A stretch of 21,230 nucleotides of DNA from JBMOPD01 sp049323615 (GCA_049323615.1 JBMOPD010000102.1:1-21230); one strand, 5' to 3'; positions 14,724-21,230 are shown, counted from the stretch's first letter. The notes: generated by a model from the letters alone, not told the origin. Made by a program: numbers and translations.

Positions 14724-15642
14724 GGACCTGATCCTCTCTTTCCTTCAAAGCCGCCCCCGTGGCTGAAACGGCCACCTCCGCATTCTCCTTCAAAACCGCC
14801 CCCATGGCCGAAATGGCCACCTCCACCTGGCTGTCGTCGGGCTCCCCGGTGGTCAGCGACTGCAGCCACCTGCCCGGAGTAATAAGCAGGCGGCACAAGG
14901 CGTTATCGGCATACCTGGCGGACAGCTTGAGGGCCTCGTAGGAAACGCCGGCCAGCACCGGGAGCAGCAGGACCCGTGAAGTTATGCGCCACCACAGCAC
15001 CTGGTGCCCCAGCAGGGCAAAAAGGAATATGCTCAAAACCAGCACGATAAGCAAAAAGCTGGTTCCGCACCGCGGGTGGAAGGTGCTGAAGCGCTGCACT
15101 TTTTCCACCACCAGCTCCTCGCCGGCCTCGTAGGCGTTTATTACCTTGTGTTCAGCCCCGTGATACTGAAAGACCCTCTTTATATCCTGGAGGCGGCCGA
15201 TTAAAACCACGTAAAGCAAAAAAATACCCAGCCTTAAGACACCCTCCACCACGTTCTGGGCAAAACTGCCCTGCACCTGGTTCTTTAAAAGGTGGGCCGC
15301 CCCGGTGGGAACAATCACAAAGAGCACCACGGCCAGGGCAAAGGCCAGCCCCATGGTCAGTATAATCTCGGTTTTACTGAGTTCTTCCTCCTCGCCCATA
15401 GCCTTGCTGGCCGAGAAACTCAGGGCCTCGATGCCAATCACCAGGGATTCCACCAGGGCCACCACCCCGCGAATGAGGGGCCATTTTAAAAAGGGATACC
15501 TTTTGGTGATGGAGCCGACTTGCCTGTCGTCAACAACAATGCCCCCTTCGGGCACCCGGACGGCAATAGCCCTGGTATGCGGCCCGCGCATCATTACGCC
15601 CTCGATGACCGCCTGGCCCCCGTATTGAAAGTTATTTGCCAT
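14713..15642 (-). CDS. DUF1385 membrane protein (YqhQ-like)
   Basis: Conserved membrane protein of the DUF1385 family, function not established. 309 residues. Family blocks: YGGQAVIEGVMMRGP (7-21), FQYHGAEHKVINAYEAGE (158-175), FSTFHPRCGTSFLL (185-198) and ITPGRWLQSLTTGEPDD (254-270). Hydrophobic segments lie at about 93-112, 136-149, 195-213 and 222-235. The C-terminal tail carries a 15-residue tandem duplication (273-287 and 288-302, pattern EVAxSAxGAxLKE), so the protein is slightly longer than family members that end after the first copy. ATG at 15640-15642, with GGAGG 7 nt upstream. In Clostridia this gene commonly sits between rpmE and prfA. Confidence 0.93.
   Translation of the reverse strand: MANNFQYGGQAVIEGVMMRGPHTRAIAVRVPEGGIVVDDRQVGSITKRYPFLKWPLIRGVVALVESLVIGIEALSFSASKAMGEEEELSKTEIILTMGLAFALAVVLFVIVPTGAAHLLKNQVQGSFAQNVVEGVLRLGIFLLYVVLIGRLQDIKRVFQYHGAEHKVINAYEAGEELVVEKVQRFSTFHPRCGTSFLLIVLVLSIFLFALLGHQVLWWRITSRVLLLPVLAGVSYEALKLSARYADNALCRLLITPGRWLQSLTTGEPDDSQVEVAISAMGAVLKENAEVAVSATGAALKEREDQVHVR
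14737..14826. repeat. 45-bp imperfect tandem duplication inside the DUF1385 gene
   Basis: Two adjacent 45-bp units (14737-14781 and 14782-14826) share most bases, including the core CCGCCCCC, and keep the frame. They encode the two C-terminal 15-residue repeats. Many differences fall at synonymous or conservative positions. Confidence 0.8.
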
Positions 15643-15682
15643 AAAAAAGCCTCCATGCCGAACGCATCTTAAAAAGTAAACA

Positions 15683-15701
15683 GCAGAGCCCGGGGCTCTG
15701 C
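15683..15701 (-). terminator. Probable rpmE terminator
   Basis: Perfect 8-bp stem GCAGAGCC/GGCTCTGC with a 3-nt loop, just after the rpmE stop on the minus strand, followed by a broken T-run (TGTTTACTTTTT). The imperfect T-run suggests partial termination before the DUF1385 gene. Confidence 0.6.
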
Positions 15702-15709
15702 CAGCTATA

Positions 15710-15910
15710 CTATTTCAGGCCGTATTTCTTACGGAACTTGTCTGCCCGGCCGCCAACCTCCACCTGCCGCTGGGACCCGGTGTAGAATGGGTGGCACCTG
15801 GAGCAGATTTCCACTTTCATCTCCTTGCGGGTCGATCCGGTCTCAAAAGTCTCCCCGCACACACAGGTCACCCTGGCTTTTTGATATTTGGGATGAATTC
15901 CTTCCTTCAT
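15710..15910 (-). CDS. rpmE: Ribosomal protein bL31 (zinc-binding form)
   Basis: Large-subunit ribosomal protein, 66 residues, starting MKEGIHPKYQ. Four cysteines, Cys16, Cys18, Cys36 and Cys39 (CVC and CSRC), make it the zinc-containing C+ form. The family motif HPFYTGSQ follows, and the tail RADKFRKKYGL is typical. The frame is open 22 codons further upstream, but AGGTGA 6 nt before the ATG at 15908-15910 decides the start. It has its own strong promoter and a terminator hairpin, so it may be expressed alone as well as with the downstream genes. Confidence 0.97.
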   Translation of the reverse strand: MKEGIHPKYQKARVTCVCGETFETGSTRKEMKVEICSRCHPFYTGSQRQVEVGGRADKFRKKYGLK

Positions 15911-15935
15911 GGGTTCACCTCTTCCCCTCTGCATT

Positions 15936-16006
15936 GTAAAACCCGGTACACGGGCCGCAGTTATCATGTTGTACACACCATAAGATTATACCACACCGGG
16001 TTTTAC
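15936..16006. promoter_or_regulatory. 11-bp inverted repeat spanning the rpmE promoter and leader
   Basis: GTAAAACCCGG (15936-15946) and CCGGGTTTTAC (15996-16006) are perfect reverse complements, 49 bp apart. The upstream arm fills most of the -35/-10 spacer, and the other arm lies about 30-40 nt into the predicted transcript. Because one arm is not transcribed, an RNA hairpin is unlikely; paired binding sites for a regulator fit better. Confidence 0.6.
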
Positions 16007-16013
16007 CCCGCAA
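15985..16013 (-). promoter_or_regulatory. Sigma-A type promoter of rpmE
   Basis: On the minus strand, TTGCGG (16008-16013), a 17-nt spacer, then a perfect TATAAT (15985-15990). The predicted start near 15978 gives a leader of about 68 nt. This is the best promoter in the window. Confidence 0.8.
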
Positions 16014-16089
16014 GGAATTTGCCTGAAAGAATTTTAATCAATAACTTATCCTGAGAAGGTTCCAGGCCGGAATAGGGAATGCATAACAG

Positions 16090-17340
16090 CTATCTCACCG
16101 GCCGGCTGAAATTGCCCACCTCCAGGCCCGGCACCGCACCCAGCGCGTCAATCAGCCCGCTGATCCCGGTAATCCCGCCTTTAGGCCGGGGAAGCCCGGC
16201 AAACAGGTAGTCCGGGTCGATATTGAGGTTTCTCAGCTGGACCATGCGCACGCCGGTTTCCCTGATCAAACCCACCAGGGCTTCCACCTCCTCCTCCCGG
16301 TCGGTAAGCCCGGGGAGGACAAGCAGGTTCAGGGAAGTGTAAACTCCCGCCTCCACCGCCATCCTTATTGAGGCCCGCACATCGGCGAGGCCGTACCCCC
16401 GGGGCCTGTGGTAGGCGTTGTACACTTCCTCCCGGGCGCTGATCAGGCTCACCCGGATGGAATCCAGGCCGGACCGGCACAGTACTTCCAGGGCCCCGGT
16501 ACGGCCGGCGTTGGTATTGATATTGACGGTGCCGCGGCCTGTTTTGTGCCTTATCTCAAGGAGGGCGTTCCGGATCAGTTCCCCGGCCAGGGTCGGCTCG
16601 CCCTCGCAGCCCTGCCCGAAGCTGATGATGGCCTCCCCGGCCCTCTCCAGGTGCCTGCTCCCCAGTTCAGCCACCTCTTCCACCGAAGGCGTAAAGCTTA
16701 TCCTGGCCTGGGGGGACGGGCAGCACCCGGCCGGCTGCAGCGATATGCACCCCAGGCAGCCGGCGTTGCAGGACCTGGAAACCGGTATTCCTCCCTCCCA
16801 GCGGGCATAAAAAATGTTCTGGGCGGTAAAACAGCCGTATTCCAGGGCACACCTGGAAAGCTGGCGGGCGATCCGGTTGCCGGGCAGTTCGGCCAGCAGT
16901 TTCTCCACCAGCTCCGGCAGCTCCGGGGTGTTGTAGTGGGCCGGATCCCAGCGCCGGGGCCGGTCGGTCCTGAGGGCGGCGGCGTACACCTTCCCCCGGT
17001 GCCAGGCCACGGCGGTGTAGCCCAGGAGGGGAAGGGGACTGCCGGCCTCCGGCCGCCGGTAGGCGGGCAAGAGTGTCCTGGTGTAGCCCTGGGGCAGCAG
17101 CGCCCCCACGGCACAGGCCGGCCCGCCGCTCCCGTAAACCTCCGCCACCAGCGAAAAGCGCCCTCCTGCCGACACCCCCACCGGGCGCCCGCCGGGGATG
17201 AGCACCAGGGACGACCCGGGCGGCAGCGCTATGAGATCCTCCCGGTTCAGTTCAACAAACATGTCCCCGGTCCTCCCCGCCGGCCTCAGGGCGGGGTGAT
17301 CGTAAAAATTGCCGGCGGCGTCGGCGTATATCAGCCTCAC
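16090..17340 (-). CDS. Radical SAM domain protein
   Basis: Predicted radical SAM enzyme, 416 residues from the GTG at 17338-17340. The cluster motif C-x3-C-x2-C is CNAGCLGC (Cys191, Cys195, Cys198). Next come an SFGQGCEGEPTL block (about 261-272), a TVNINTNAGRTG strand (about 298-309) and SIRVSLISAREEVYNAYHRP. The N-terminal 190 residues are a separate region without a domain I can name, and two more cysteines follow the cluster (CC at about 206-207). No substrate can be given. GGGAGG lies 8 nt before the GTG; the frame is open to an ATG at 17448, but that start has no usable spacing. It is isolated: rpmE on one side, the RAYT element on the other. Confidence 0.88.
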   Translation of the reverse strand: MRLIYADAAGNFYDHPALRPAGRTGDMFVELNREDLIALPPGSSLVLIPGGRPVGVSAGGRFSLVAEVYGSGGPACAVGALLPQGYTRTLLPAYRRPEAGSPLPLLGYTAVAWHRGKVYAAALRTDRPRRWDPAHYNTPELPELVEKLLAELPGNRIARQLSRCALEYGCFTAQNIFYARWEGGIPVSRSCNAGCLGCISLQPAGCCPSPQARISFTPSVEEVAELGSRHLERAGEAIISFGQGCEGEPTLAGELIRNALLEIRHKTGRGTVNINTNAGRTGALEVLCRSGLDSIRVSLISAREEVYNAYHRPRGYGLADVRASIRMAVEAGVYTSLNLLVLPGLTDREEEVEALVGLIRETGVRMVQLRNLNIDPDYLFAGLPRPKGGITGISGLIDALGAVPGLEVGNFSRPVR

Positions 17341-17473
17341 TCGTTGACCCTCCCGTATAAGCATATAAGCAGGAAATGGCGGTCGGCAGACAAATAATAC
17401 CATAGATAATATTTTTAATACAAGGCCTTTGGACCTCTCGCCTGCCATCCTCCATTTTCACATCGGGGACTTT

Positions 17474-17502
17474 TTCACATCGGGGACGGTTCTTGATGTG
17501 AA
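17474..17502. repeat. Left REP-like palindrome
   Basis: 7-bp arms TTCACAT (17474-17480) and ATGTGAA (17496-17502) enclose the core CGGGGACGGTTCT. A truncated copy (TTCACATCGGGGAC) stands just to its left at 17457-17470. Confidence 0.85.
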
Positions 17503-17521
17503 TTTAATTATCCTGTATTAT
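17493..17521 (+). promoter_or_regulatory. Probable promoter of the RAYT gene
   Basis: TTGATG (17493-17498), 17-nt spacer, TATTAT (17516-17521). The -35 lies within the right arm of the REP palindrome, so the repeat itself seems to supply part of the promoter. The start codon is 20 nt downstream. Confidence 0.5.
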
Positions 17522-17541
17522 TTAACCAGAGGTGATGAAAC

Positions 17542-18384
17542 ATGCCCAGAACACCCAGGATTAAGGGAGAGAATAAGGTTTATCATGTTATTCAAAGAGG
17601 AAATGAGCGAAGGAATTTATTTAATGATGACAAGGATAGAAAAAAGTTTTTAGAGATACTGTCAAGAATGAAACACAAATATAATTTCAAAATTCATGGC
17701 TACTGTCTGATGGATAATCATGTTCATATAATCATTGACATCATGGAAAATGACATTTCCACAGTGATGAAAAGTATCAATGTAAGTTATGCCAGGTATT
17801 TTAATGACAAATATAACCGGGTAGGCCACCTCTTCCAGGACAGATTTCAAAGTGAGCTGGTGGAGGATGACCGCTACTTATTGGAATTAAGCAGATATAT
17901 TCACAGAAACCCGGTTGAAGCGCACATGGTTAAACACCCCGGAGATTATCGGTGGAGCAGCTATAATATCTATATCGGCAAGGCAGAAGACGAATATCAT
18001 TTAGTAGATCCTTTGCTGGTTCTGGGTTGTTTTTCCAACAACCAGGCTACAGCTGTAAAAGAATATATGGTTTATGTAACCAGTACTGAAGGAAGGAAAC
18101 AGTGGCAGAAGGATATCAGTTCCTCCATTATGGATATCCCTAGCGATAATAAGAGATCAGTAAGTAAAAATGAAATCCTGGCCCTCATCAGGGAATTAAC
18201 AAACCAAAGCGGTTTAAAACCTGCTGACGTATTGTCCAGGTATACACCTCATATTGAAGTTAGAAACAAAGCCATCGAAGTTTTACGCCATAATGCCGAC
18301 CTTTCTTTTTCCGAGATTGGCAGGCTGTTTGGGCTTTCACATTCTTCAGTAAGTAAAATATTAAAAGCCCAAAGACAAGGGTAA
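17542..18384 (+). CDS. REP-associated tyrosine transposase with C-terminal DnaA-like HTH
   Basis: Single-strand transposase of the Y1/HUH class, 280 residues. The H-x-H metal motif is DNHVHII (His60, His62). RGNERRNLF (19-27) is the usual N-terminal block. The segment DDRYLLELSRYIHRNPV (109-125) contains the likely nucleophile (Tyr112 or Tyr119). A C-terminal domain (about 240-278) with FSEIGRLFGLSHSSVSKIL resembles the DnaA domain IV helix-turn-helix, found in one Firmicutes RAYT subgroup. ATG at 17542 has AGAGGTGATG upstream. All key residues are present and the frame is intact, so it may be active. The gene is clearly richer in A and T than its neighbours, which suggests transfer. Confidence 0.92.
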   Translation: MPRTPRIKGENKVYHVIQRGNERRNLFNDDKDRKKFLEILSRMKHKYNFKIHGYCLMDNHVHIIIDIMENDISTVMKSINVSYARYFNDKYNRVGHLFQDRFQSELVEDDRYLLELSRYIHRNPVEAHMVKHPGDYRWSSYNIYIGKAEDEYHLVDPLLVLGCFSNNQATAVKEYMVYVTSTEGRKQWQKDISSSIMDIPSDNKRSVSKNEILALIRELTNQSGLKPADVLSRYTPHIEVRNKAIEVLRHNADLSFSEIGRLFGLSHSSVSKILKAQRQG

Positions 18385-18399
18385 TAAATTTTAAACAAT

Positions 18400-19734
18400 T
18401 TATACTTCATTCACATTGAGAACCGTCCCCGATGTGAAACATTCACAATCAGAACCGTCCCCGATGTGACACTCGGTAAAGGAAAGCCACGGGGTCTTCA
18501 CGATATTTACCTTGATCCCCAGTTTTGCCGCGTCGGACTGGAGCATCAGGGCGATTTTTTCCTCGTCGGGCACCTCGGCCACCCAGGCCAGGTCAATGGG
18601 GTACTGGTCCAGCTTGCCGGCGTACCTGGACTTGGCCAGCTCCTCCTTGGCCTTGTCAAGGTCCTGGTTGTACTGGAAGGCGTCGGACTTGAAGCCGGGC
18701 AGGATAAAGCTCACCGGCCCCCTGGTCTGCTTGGACCCCGGGAATATTTTCTCCACCGCCGTCTTGTAGTCAAAGGCGTAGGCCAGGGCCTTGCGGAAAT
18801 GCACGTCGTCGGCGGGAGGCTTTTTGGTATTAAACATGATGTTCATCATGCTGCCGGTGTAGGAGGCATTGACCGCCACCCCGGGAATGCCGCCCAAAGC
18901 CTTCAGTGCCTCCTCGCTCTGCCACTGGTCGGTTATTTCCAGTTCCCTGCGGGTCATCAGGGTGCGCACGGTGGAAGCCGCCGTGGTGCCGATAATCTTG
19001 AAGGAATCCGGCGCGTCCTTGTCCCACCCGCCCCAGTATTCGGGATGTTTTACGGCGTAAAGGTATTCCTGCTTCTTCAATTCCTTGACCTTGTAGGGGC
19101 CGCTGCCGGCGTCATTGGTGAGCAGCCATTCCTTTCCGTAGTCCCCCATTTCCCCGTACTGGCCGGGCTTCTTGATATTGGCCGTCACCTGGCTCTTGTC
19201 CAGTACATACAGGCGCACCAGGGTGGAAAGGAAGGGTCCGAAGGTCTTGTTCAGCTTGAATTCCACCTTGTAATTGTCCACGGCCCTGGCTTCCTTGACC
19301 ACCTTGGCGAAAAGGTAGCCGTAACCTTCACCCACGGTGATCATCCGCTGCATGGAGAAGGCCACGTCTTCCGCCGTCAGCTCCTCTCCGTTGTGGAATT
19401 TGACGCCGCGCTTCAACTCGAAAGTCCATGTAAGCCCGTCGCTGCTGGTTTCCCACTTGGTGGCCAGCAGGGGGCTCACCGTGCCGTCGTCATTGGGGAA
19501 AACCAGCGTGTCGTAAAGGTTGCACAGCGCGATGGAGCTGCTGTAGTCCGACCCGACCCCGGGATCGATATTGGGCACATTGGCCTCGGTAATCCTTATA
19601 ATTTTCTCCTTCGGTGCAGTCTCTTTGCTGTCTTTACCAGCCGTGCCGCCGCATCCCGCCAGCAGCAGGGCAATCAGGACCGCGACCATTCCAGGCAAAA
19701 AAAACTTCTTGCTGAATCCACTCCGCCTTTTCAC
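18400..19734 (-). pseudogene. Peptide/nickel ABC transporter binding lipoprotein, 3' end truncated by the REP element
   Basis: Extracellular solute-binding protein of family 5. A lipoprotein signal is clear: a basic start, a hydrophobic stretch and the lipobox LLAGC with Cys28. Family motifs follow: YDTLVFPNDDG, LATKWETSSDGLTWTFELK, GVKFHNGEELTAEDVAFSM (about 109-127) and FRKALAYAFDYKTAV. Normal sequence ends at about residue 421 (WLSFTE); the last 23 residues are translated REP repeat, reading CHIGDG and later CFTSGT. Family members usually exceed 500 residues, so roughly 80-120 C-terminal residues are lost, and I do not find them on the far side of the element. No permease or ATPase genes are nearby. 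GTG start at 19732-19734, with GGGAG 8 nt upstream. Probably non-functional, though it may still be made. Confidence 0.85.
18410..18470. repeat. Right REP-like palindrome pair
   Basis: Two copies in the opposite orientation to the left one: 18410-18438 (TTCACAT/ATGTGAA) and 18442-18470 (TCACA/TGTGA), both with the core AGAACCGTCCCCG. They form the last codons of the truncated binding-protein frame. Confidence 0.85.
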
Positions 19735-19770
19735 ATAAATTTCTCCCTTCCAGGGTTTTTAATTAAAAAT

Positions 19771-19787
19771 TCTCCTTTTTCAGGAGA
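19771..19787 (-). promoter_or_regulatory. Hairpin in the leader of the binding-protein gene
   Basis: On the minus strand, TCTCCT/AGGAGA with a 5-nt loop, followed by ATTTTTAATT, about 37 nt before the GTG start. It looks like a weak intrinsic terminator and could be an attenuator. The rest of the 19735-19927 gap is AT-rich; I see only a weak promoter candidate there (TATTAT, poor -35). Confidence 0.4.
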
Positions 19788-19927
19788 CAGCTTAAAAATG
19801 TAAGCTTCTAAATAAAATCAATAATATCCTTTGTAAAAATAAACAAATAGTCTTTCTACTTTTGTCCATTGACAACAATTGCGGCATGAATAACTATCCT
19901 GGAAGTATAATTTTCCGCTCAACATTA

Positions 19928-19960
19928 AAAGCCTGCTGTAAAATACATACAGCAGGCTTT
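19928..19960 (-). terminator. Terminator after the LysM-M23 gene
   Basis: Perfect 13-bp stem AAAGCCTGCTGTA/TACAGCAGGCTTT with a 7-nt loop, 22 nt after the stop, followed on the minus strand by TTAATG. The stem itself ends in TTT. Confidence 0.8.
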
Positions 19961-19981
19961 GTCGAGGTTCGAACTTCGAAA

Positions 19982-20881
19982 TTAGGCGTACCCGCGCCTG
20001 AGGCACAACATGGGATCATAGGGGATGCCGTTGATCAGCAGCTCCAGGTGCAGGTGCGGCCCCCTGGACTTGCCGGTGTTGCCCACCAGGGCGATGACCT
20101 GTCCCCTGTTCACCCACTCACCCCCGGAAACAAGGATTTTTGACGAGTGGGCATAAAGGGTGGTCAGCCCGTCCCCGTGGTCCAGTATCACCGCCAGCCC
20201 GTAGCTGCCCCTGGGACCGGCAAAGGCCACCCGCCCCGGCATGGCGGCCCTGATGGGCACGCCGTAATCGGCGGCGATGTCAACGCCCTCGTGGGGCTTC
20301 CCTTCACGGATTCCGAAAGGCGAACTGATCCAGCCCACCACCGGCCATTCCAGTTCCCCCACGGGCAGGCCGCGGGAAACCGGCCCGGCAGGCACGGGAG
20401 CCAAACCGGAACTCCGGCAAATAACCAGTTTCTGCCCGGCCACCAGCAGGTCCTCATTATTGATCCCGTTGGCAGCGGCAATATCCTTCCACGGCATGCC
20501 GAATTTCCGGGCAATGGCGGTCAGGGTCTCACCGGGCTGGATCGTATGGACGTAAACACTGCCGGGCACTAAAAGCAACTGCCCCTCCCGGATCAGGTTG
20601 GCGTCACTGAGGTTGTTCATGGCAGCCAGTTCGGCGGCCGGAACCCCCAGTTTCCCCGCGATGGCCAGCAGGGTGTCACCCTTTTGCACGACATACCGGC
20701 CGGTCTCACCGGAACTTGCCGCCCTGTCGGCTTCACCGTCGATATCTTTACCGGACGAATCCAAATAGGGCCCCTTTTCCGGAATCCATTCATCCGGCGT
20801 GGCCGTAGCTGAAACCGCCGGCACTCCGCTGAGCATTAAACATGTTAAAATTACTGCCGCAATTTTTCTTGTTTTTGTCAT
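19982..20881 (-). CDS. Secreted LysM-containing M23 metallopeptidase
   Basis: Predicted cell-wall endopeptidase, 299 residues. Signal peptide: KTRK then a hydrophobic run, with likely cleavage near ATATPDE (about 25-29). Two LysM domains bind peptidoglycan: about 62-106 (YVVQKGDTLLAIAGKLGV) and 110-155 (VHTIQPGETLTAIARKFGM). The C-terminal M23/LytM domain (about 180-295) has all zinc and catalytic residues: His197 and Asp201 in HEGVDIAA, His245 in LYAHSS, and His276/His278 in GPHLHLEL. The fold suggests peptide cross-link cleavage in the wall, possibly in growth or sporulation. ATG at 20879-20881 with GAGGG 7 nt upstream. A monocistronic unit: a terminator follows, and another lies upstream. 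Confidence 0.95.
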   Translation of the reverse strand: MTKTRKIAAVILTCLMLSGVPAVSATATPDEWIPEKGPYLDSSGKDIDGEADRAASSGETGRYVVQKGDTLLAIAGKLGVPAAELAAMNNLSDANLIREGQLLLVPGSVYVHTIQPGETLTAIARKFGMPWKDIAAANGINNEDLLVAGQKLVICRSSGLAPVPAGPVSRGLPVGELEWPVVGWISSPFGIREGKPHEGVDIAADYGVPIRAAMPGRVAFAGPRGSYGLAVILDHGDGLTTLYAHSSKILVSGGEWVNRGQVIALVGNTGKSRGPHLHLELLINGIPYDPMLCLRRGYA

Positions 20882-20980
20882 ATAAAAACCCTCGATTCAC
20901 ACCTTCTTCTGGATTTTTGGGCAGTCCGCTTACAAGTATTGCCACTTTTTACGAGTTTAAAACATGGACTGTTGCCGAAC

Positions 20981-21001
20981 GTCAGCCGTCAGCTCTCAGC
21001 T
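20981..21001. repeat. Heptamer tandem repeat, GTCAGCC/GTCAGCT type
   Basis: GTCAGCC, GTCAGCT, CTCAGCT in a row, upstream of the M23 gene. A third heptamer class with the 7-bp period and a CAG core. Confidence 0.7.
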
Positions 21002-21027
21002 ATCGTTAAAAACAAGAAGAAACGGGT

Positions 21028-21051
21028 AAAAAAGCCGCCCTGCCGGGCGGC
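21028..21051 (-). terminator. Terminator of an upstream minus-strand gene outside the window
   Basis: Minus strand: GCCGCCC/GGGCGGC stem with a 4-nt loop followed by six T. A second hairpin, CGCCGCTG/CAGCGGCG (21051-21069), abuts it on the upstream side. It would end transcription coming from beyond the right edge. Confidence 0.8.
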
Positions 21052-21069
21052 GCCGCTGTTCCAGCGGCG

Positions 21070-21104
21070 GGAATCCAGAATTCAGAATCCAGAATCCAGA
21101 ATGC
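21070..21104. repeat. Heptamer tandem repeat, AGAATCC type (5 units)
   Basis: Units GGAATCC, AGAATTC, AGAATCC, AGAATCC, AGAATGC directly follow the terminator hairpins. The longest clean array in the window, equal in length to the one at 13.6 kb. Confidence 0.88.
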
Positions 21105-21230
21105 TTACAGCCTTTCCTAAAGCCCGGCTCCTTCTTTTGGGACGTACAATACTTTAGAGGTTGCTATCGAAAGGGAGAAGGCATCAATCGAGCGATATTA
21201 CCGGAGACTGTTACAGTCTCTTGCGAATGA

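Larger units (their letters stand above)
17457..18471 (+). mobile_element. RAYT transposase with flanking REP-like palindromes
   Basis: About 1 kb of AT-rich DNA in GC-rich surroundings. On the left, a partial copy (17457-17470) and a full palindrome (17474-17502; arms TTCACAT and ATGTGAA around CGGGGACGGTTCT). On the right, two copies in inverted orientation: 18410-18438 (perfect 7-bp arms) and 18442-18470 (5-bp arms). The transposase gene lies between them. The right boundary cuts into the binding-protein gene. Such palindromes next to a Y1 transposase are the known REP/RAYT arrangement. Confidence 0.85.
20882..21230. other. Right-edge region with no convincing gene
   Basis: About 350 nt with the M23 leader, two heptamer arrays and the double-hairpin terminator. 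From 21121 to the edge one plus-strand frame stays open and reads like a helical protein (TLEVAIEREKASIERYYRRL), but it has no start codon after the TAA at 21118-21120. A perfect hairpin GAGACTG/CAGTCTC lies at 21204-21220. It could be a gene remnant or chance. Confidence 0.4.

Noticed and set aside
18466..19803. Long plus-strand open frame opposite the binding-protein gene
   Set aside because: The minus strand carries a signal peptide, lipobox and family motifs; the plus frame is a shadow.
19869..19896. Consensus TTGACA on the plus strand with a TAACTA 16 nt on
   Set aside because: The -10 is poor and there is no plus-strand gene downstream; it would run into convergent genes.
19961..19980. 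T-arm-like sequence GAGGTTCGAACTTCG, possible tRNA remnant
   Set aside because: Loop is one base short, and no acceptor or anticodon arms are present; it lies between a stop codon and its terminator.
21070..21104. Heptamer arrays as a CRISPR array
   Set aside because: Units are contiguous 7-mers without spacers and no cas genes are present.

Overview
ORGANISM. The window looks like a GC-rich Clostridia chromosome, most likely a Desulfotomaculum/Pelotomaculum-type member of the Peptococcaceae group. The reasons are the Firmicutes gene order (rpmE, prfA, prmC, sua5, mntP, ywlE-type phosphatase, rpiB, glyA, wecB, atp operon, close to the Bacillus subtilis layout), purine-rich Shine-Dalgarno sites, many GTG and TTG starts, and a RAYT transposase flanked by GGGGACGGTTCT-type palindromes. 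The genus is inferred, not proven.

LAYOUT. Nearly everything is on the minus strand, so transcription runs right to left. From the right: a double-hairpin terminator and a stretch with no convincing gene (about 20.9-21.2 kb); a secreted LysM-M23 peptidase; a lipoprotein of the peptide-binding SBP_bac_5 family whose 3' end is cut off by a plus-strand RAYT/REP element; a radical SAM protein; rpmE with a strong promoter; a membrane protein of the DUF1385/YqhQ family; prfA and prmC (translation termination and release-factor methylation); a plus-strand NicO-type metal transporter inserted between prmC and sua5; sua5 (tRNA t6A); mntP; a YwlE-like arginine phosphatase; rpiB; glyA; comEB; a HAD phosphatase; a ParB/sulfiredoxin-like protein; wecB; and the ATP synthase operon atpZ-I-B-E-F-H-A, with atpA running off the left edge.

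HOW THE GENES WORK TOGETHER. The left third encodes the whole Fo sector, delta and most of alpha of an F-type ATP synthase. The centre is a housekeeping block for one-carbon and pyrimidine metabolism (glyA, comEB), pentose phosphates (rpiB), cell-wall sugar nucleotides (wecB), metal export (mntP, NicO) and translation quality (sua5, prfA, prmC, rpmE). The right end is more accessory: transposase, truncated binding protein, radical SAM protein.

MOST UNUSUAL SIGNAL. Short tandem 7-bp repeats lie in most of the wider gaps between genes. The main family is CAGAATC/CAGAATT (reverse strand GATTCTG/AATTCTG), at about 3.47, 6.36, 9.42, 9.92, 10.6-10.7, 12.58, 13.6 and 21.07 kb. Other heptamers with the same CAG core and 7-bp period occur at 5.69 kb and 20.98 kb. 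In two genes the repeat supplies the last codons and the stop. No CRISPR array, prophage, rRNA or tRNA was found, and no complete new defence or biosynthetic system is evident.
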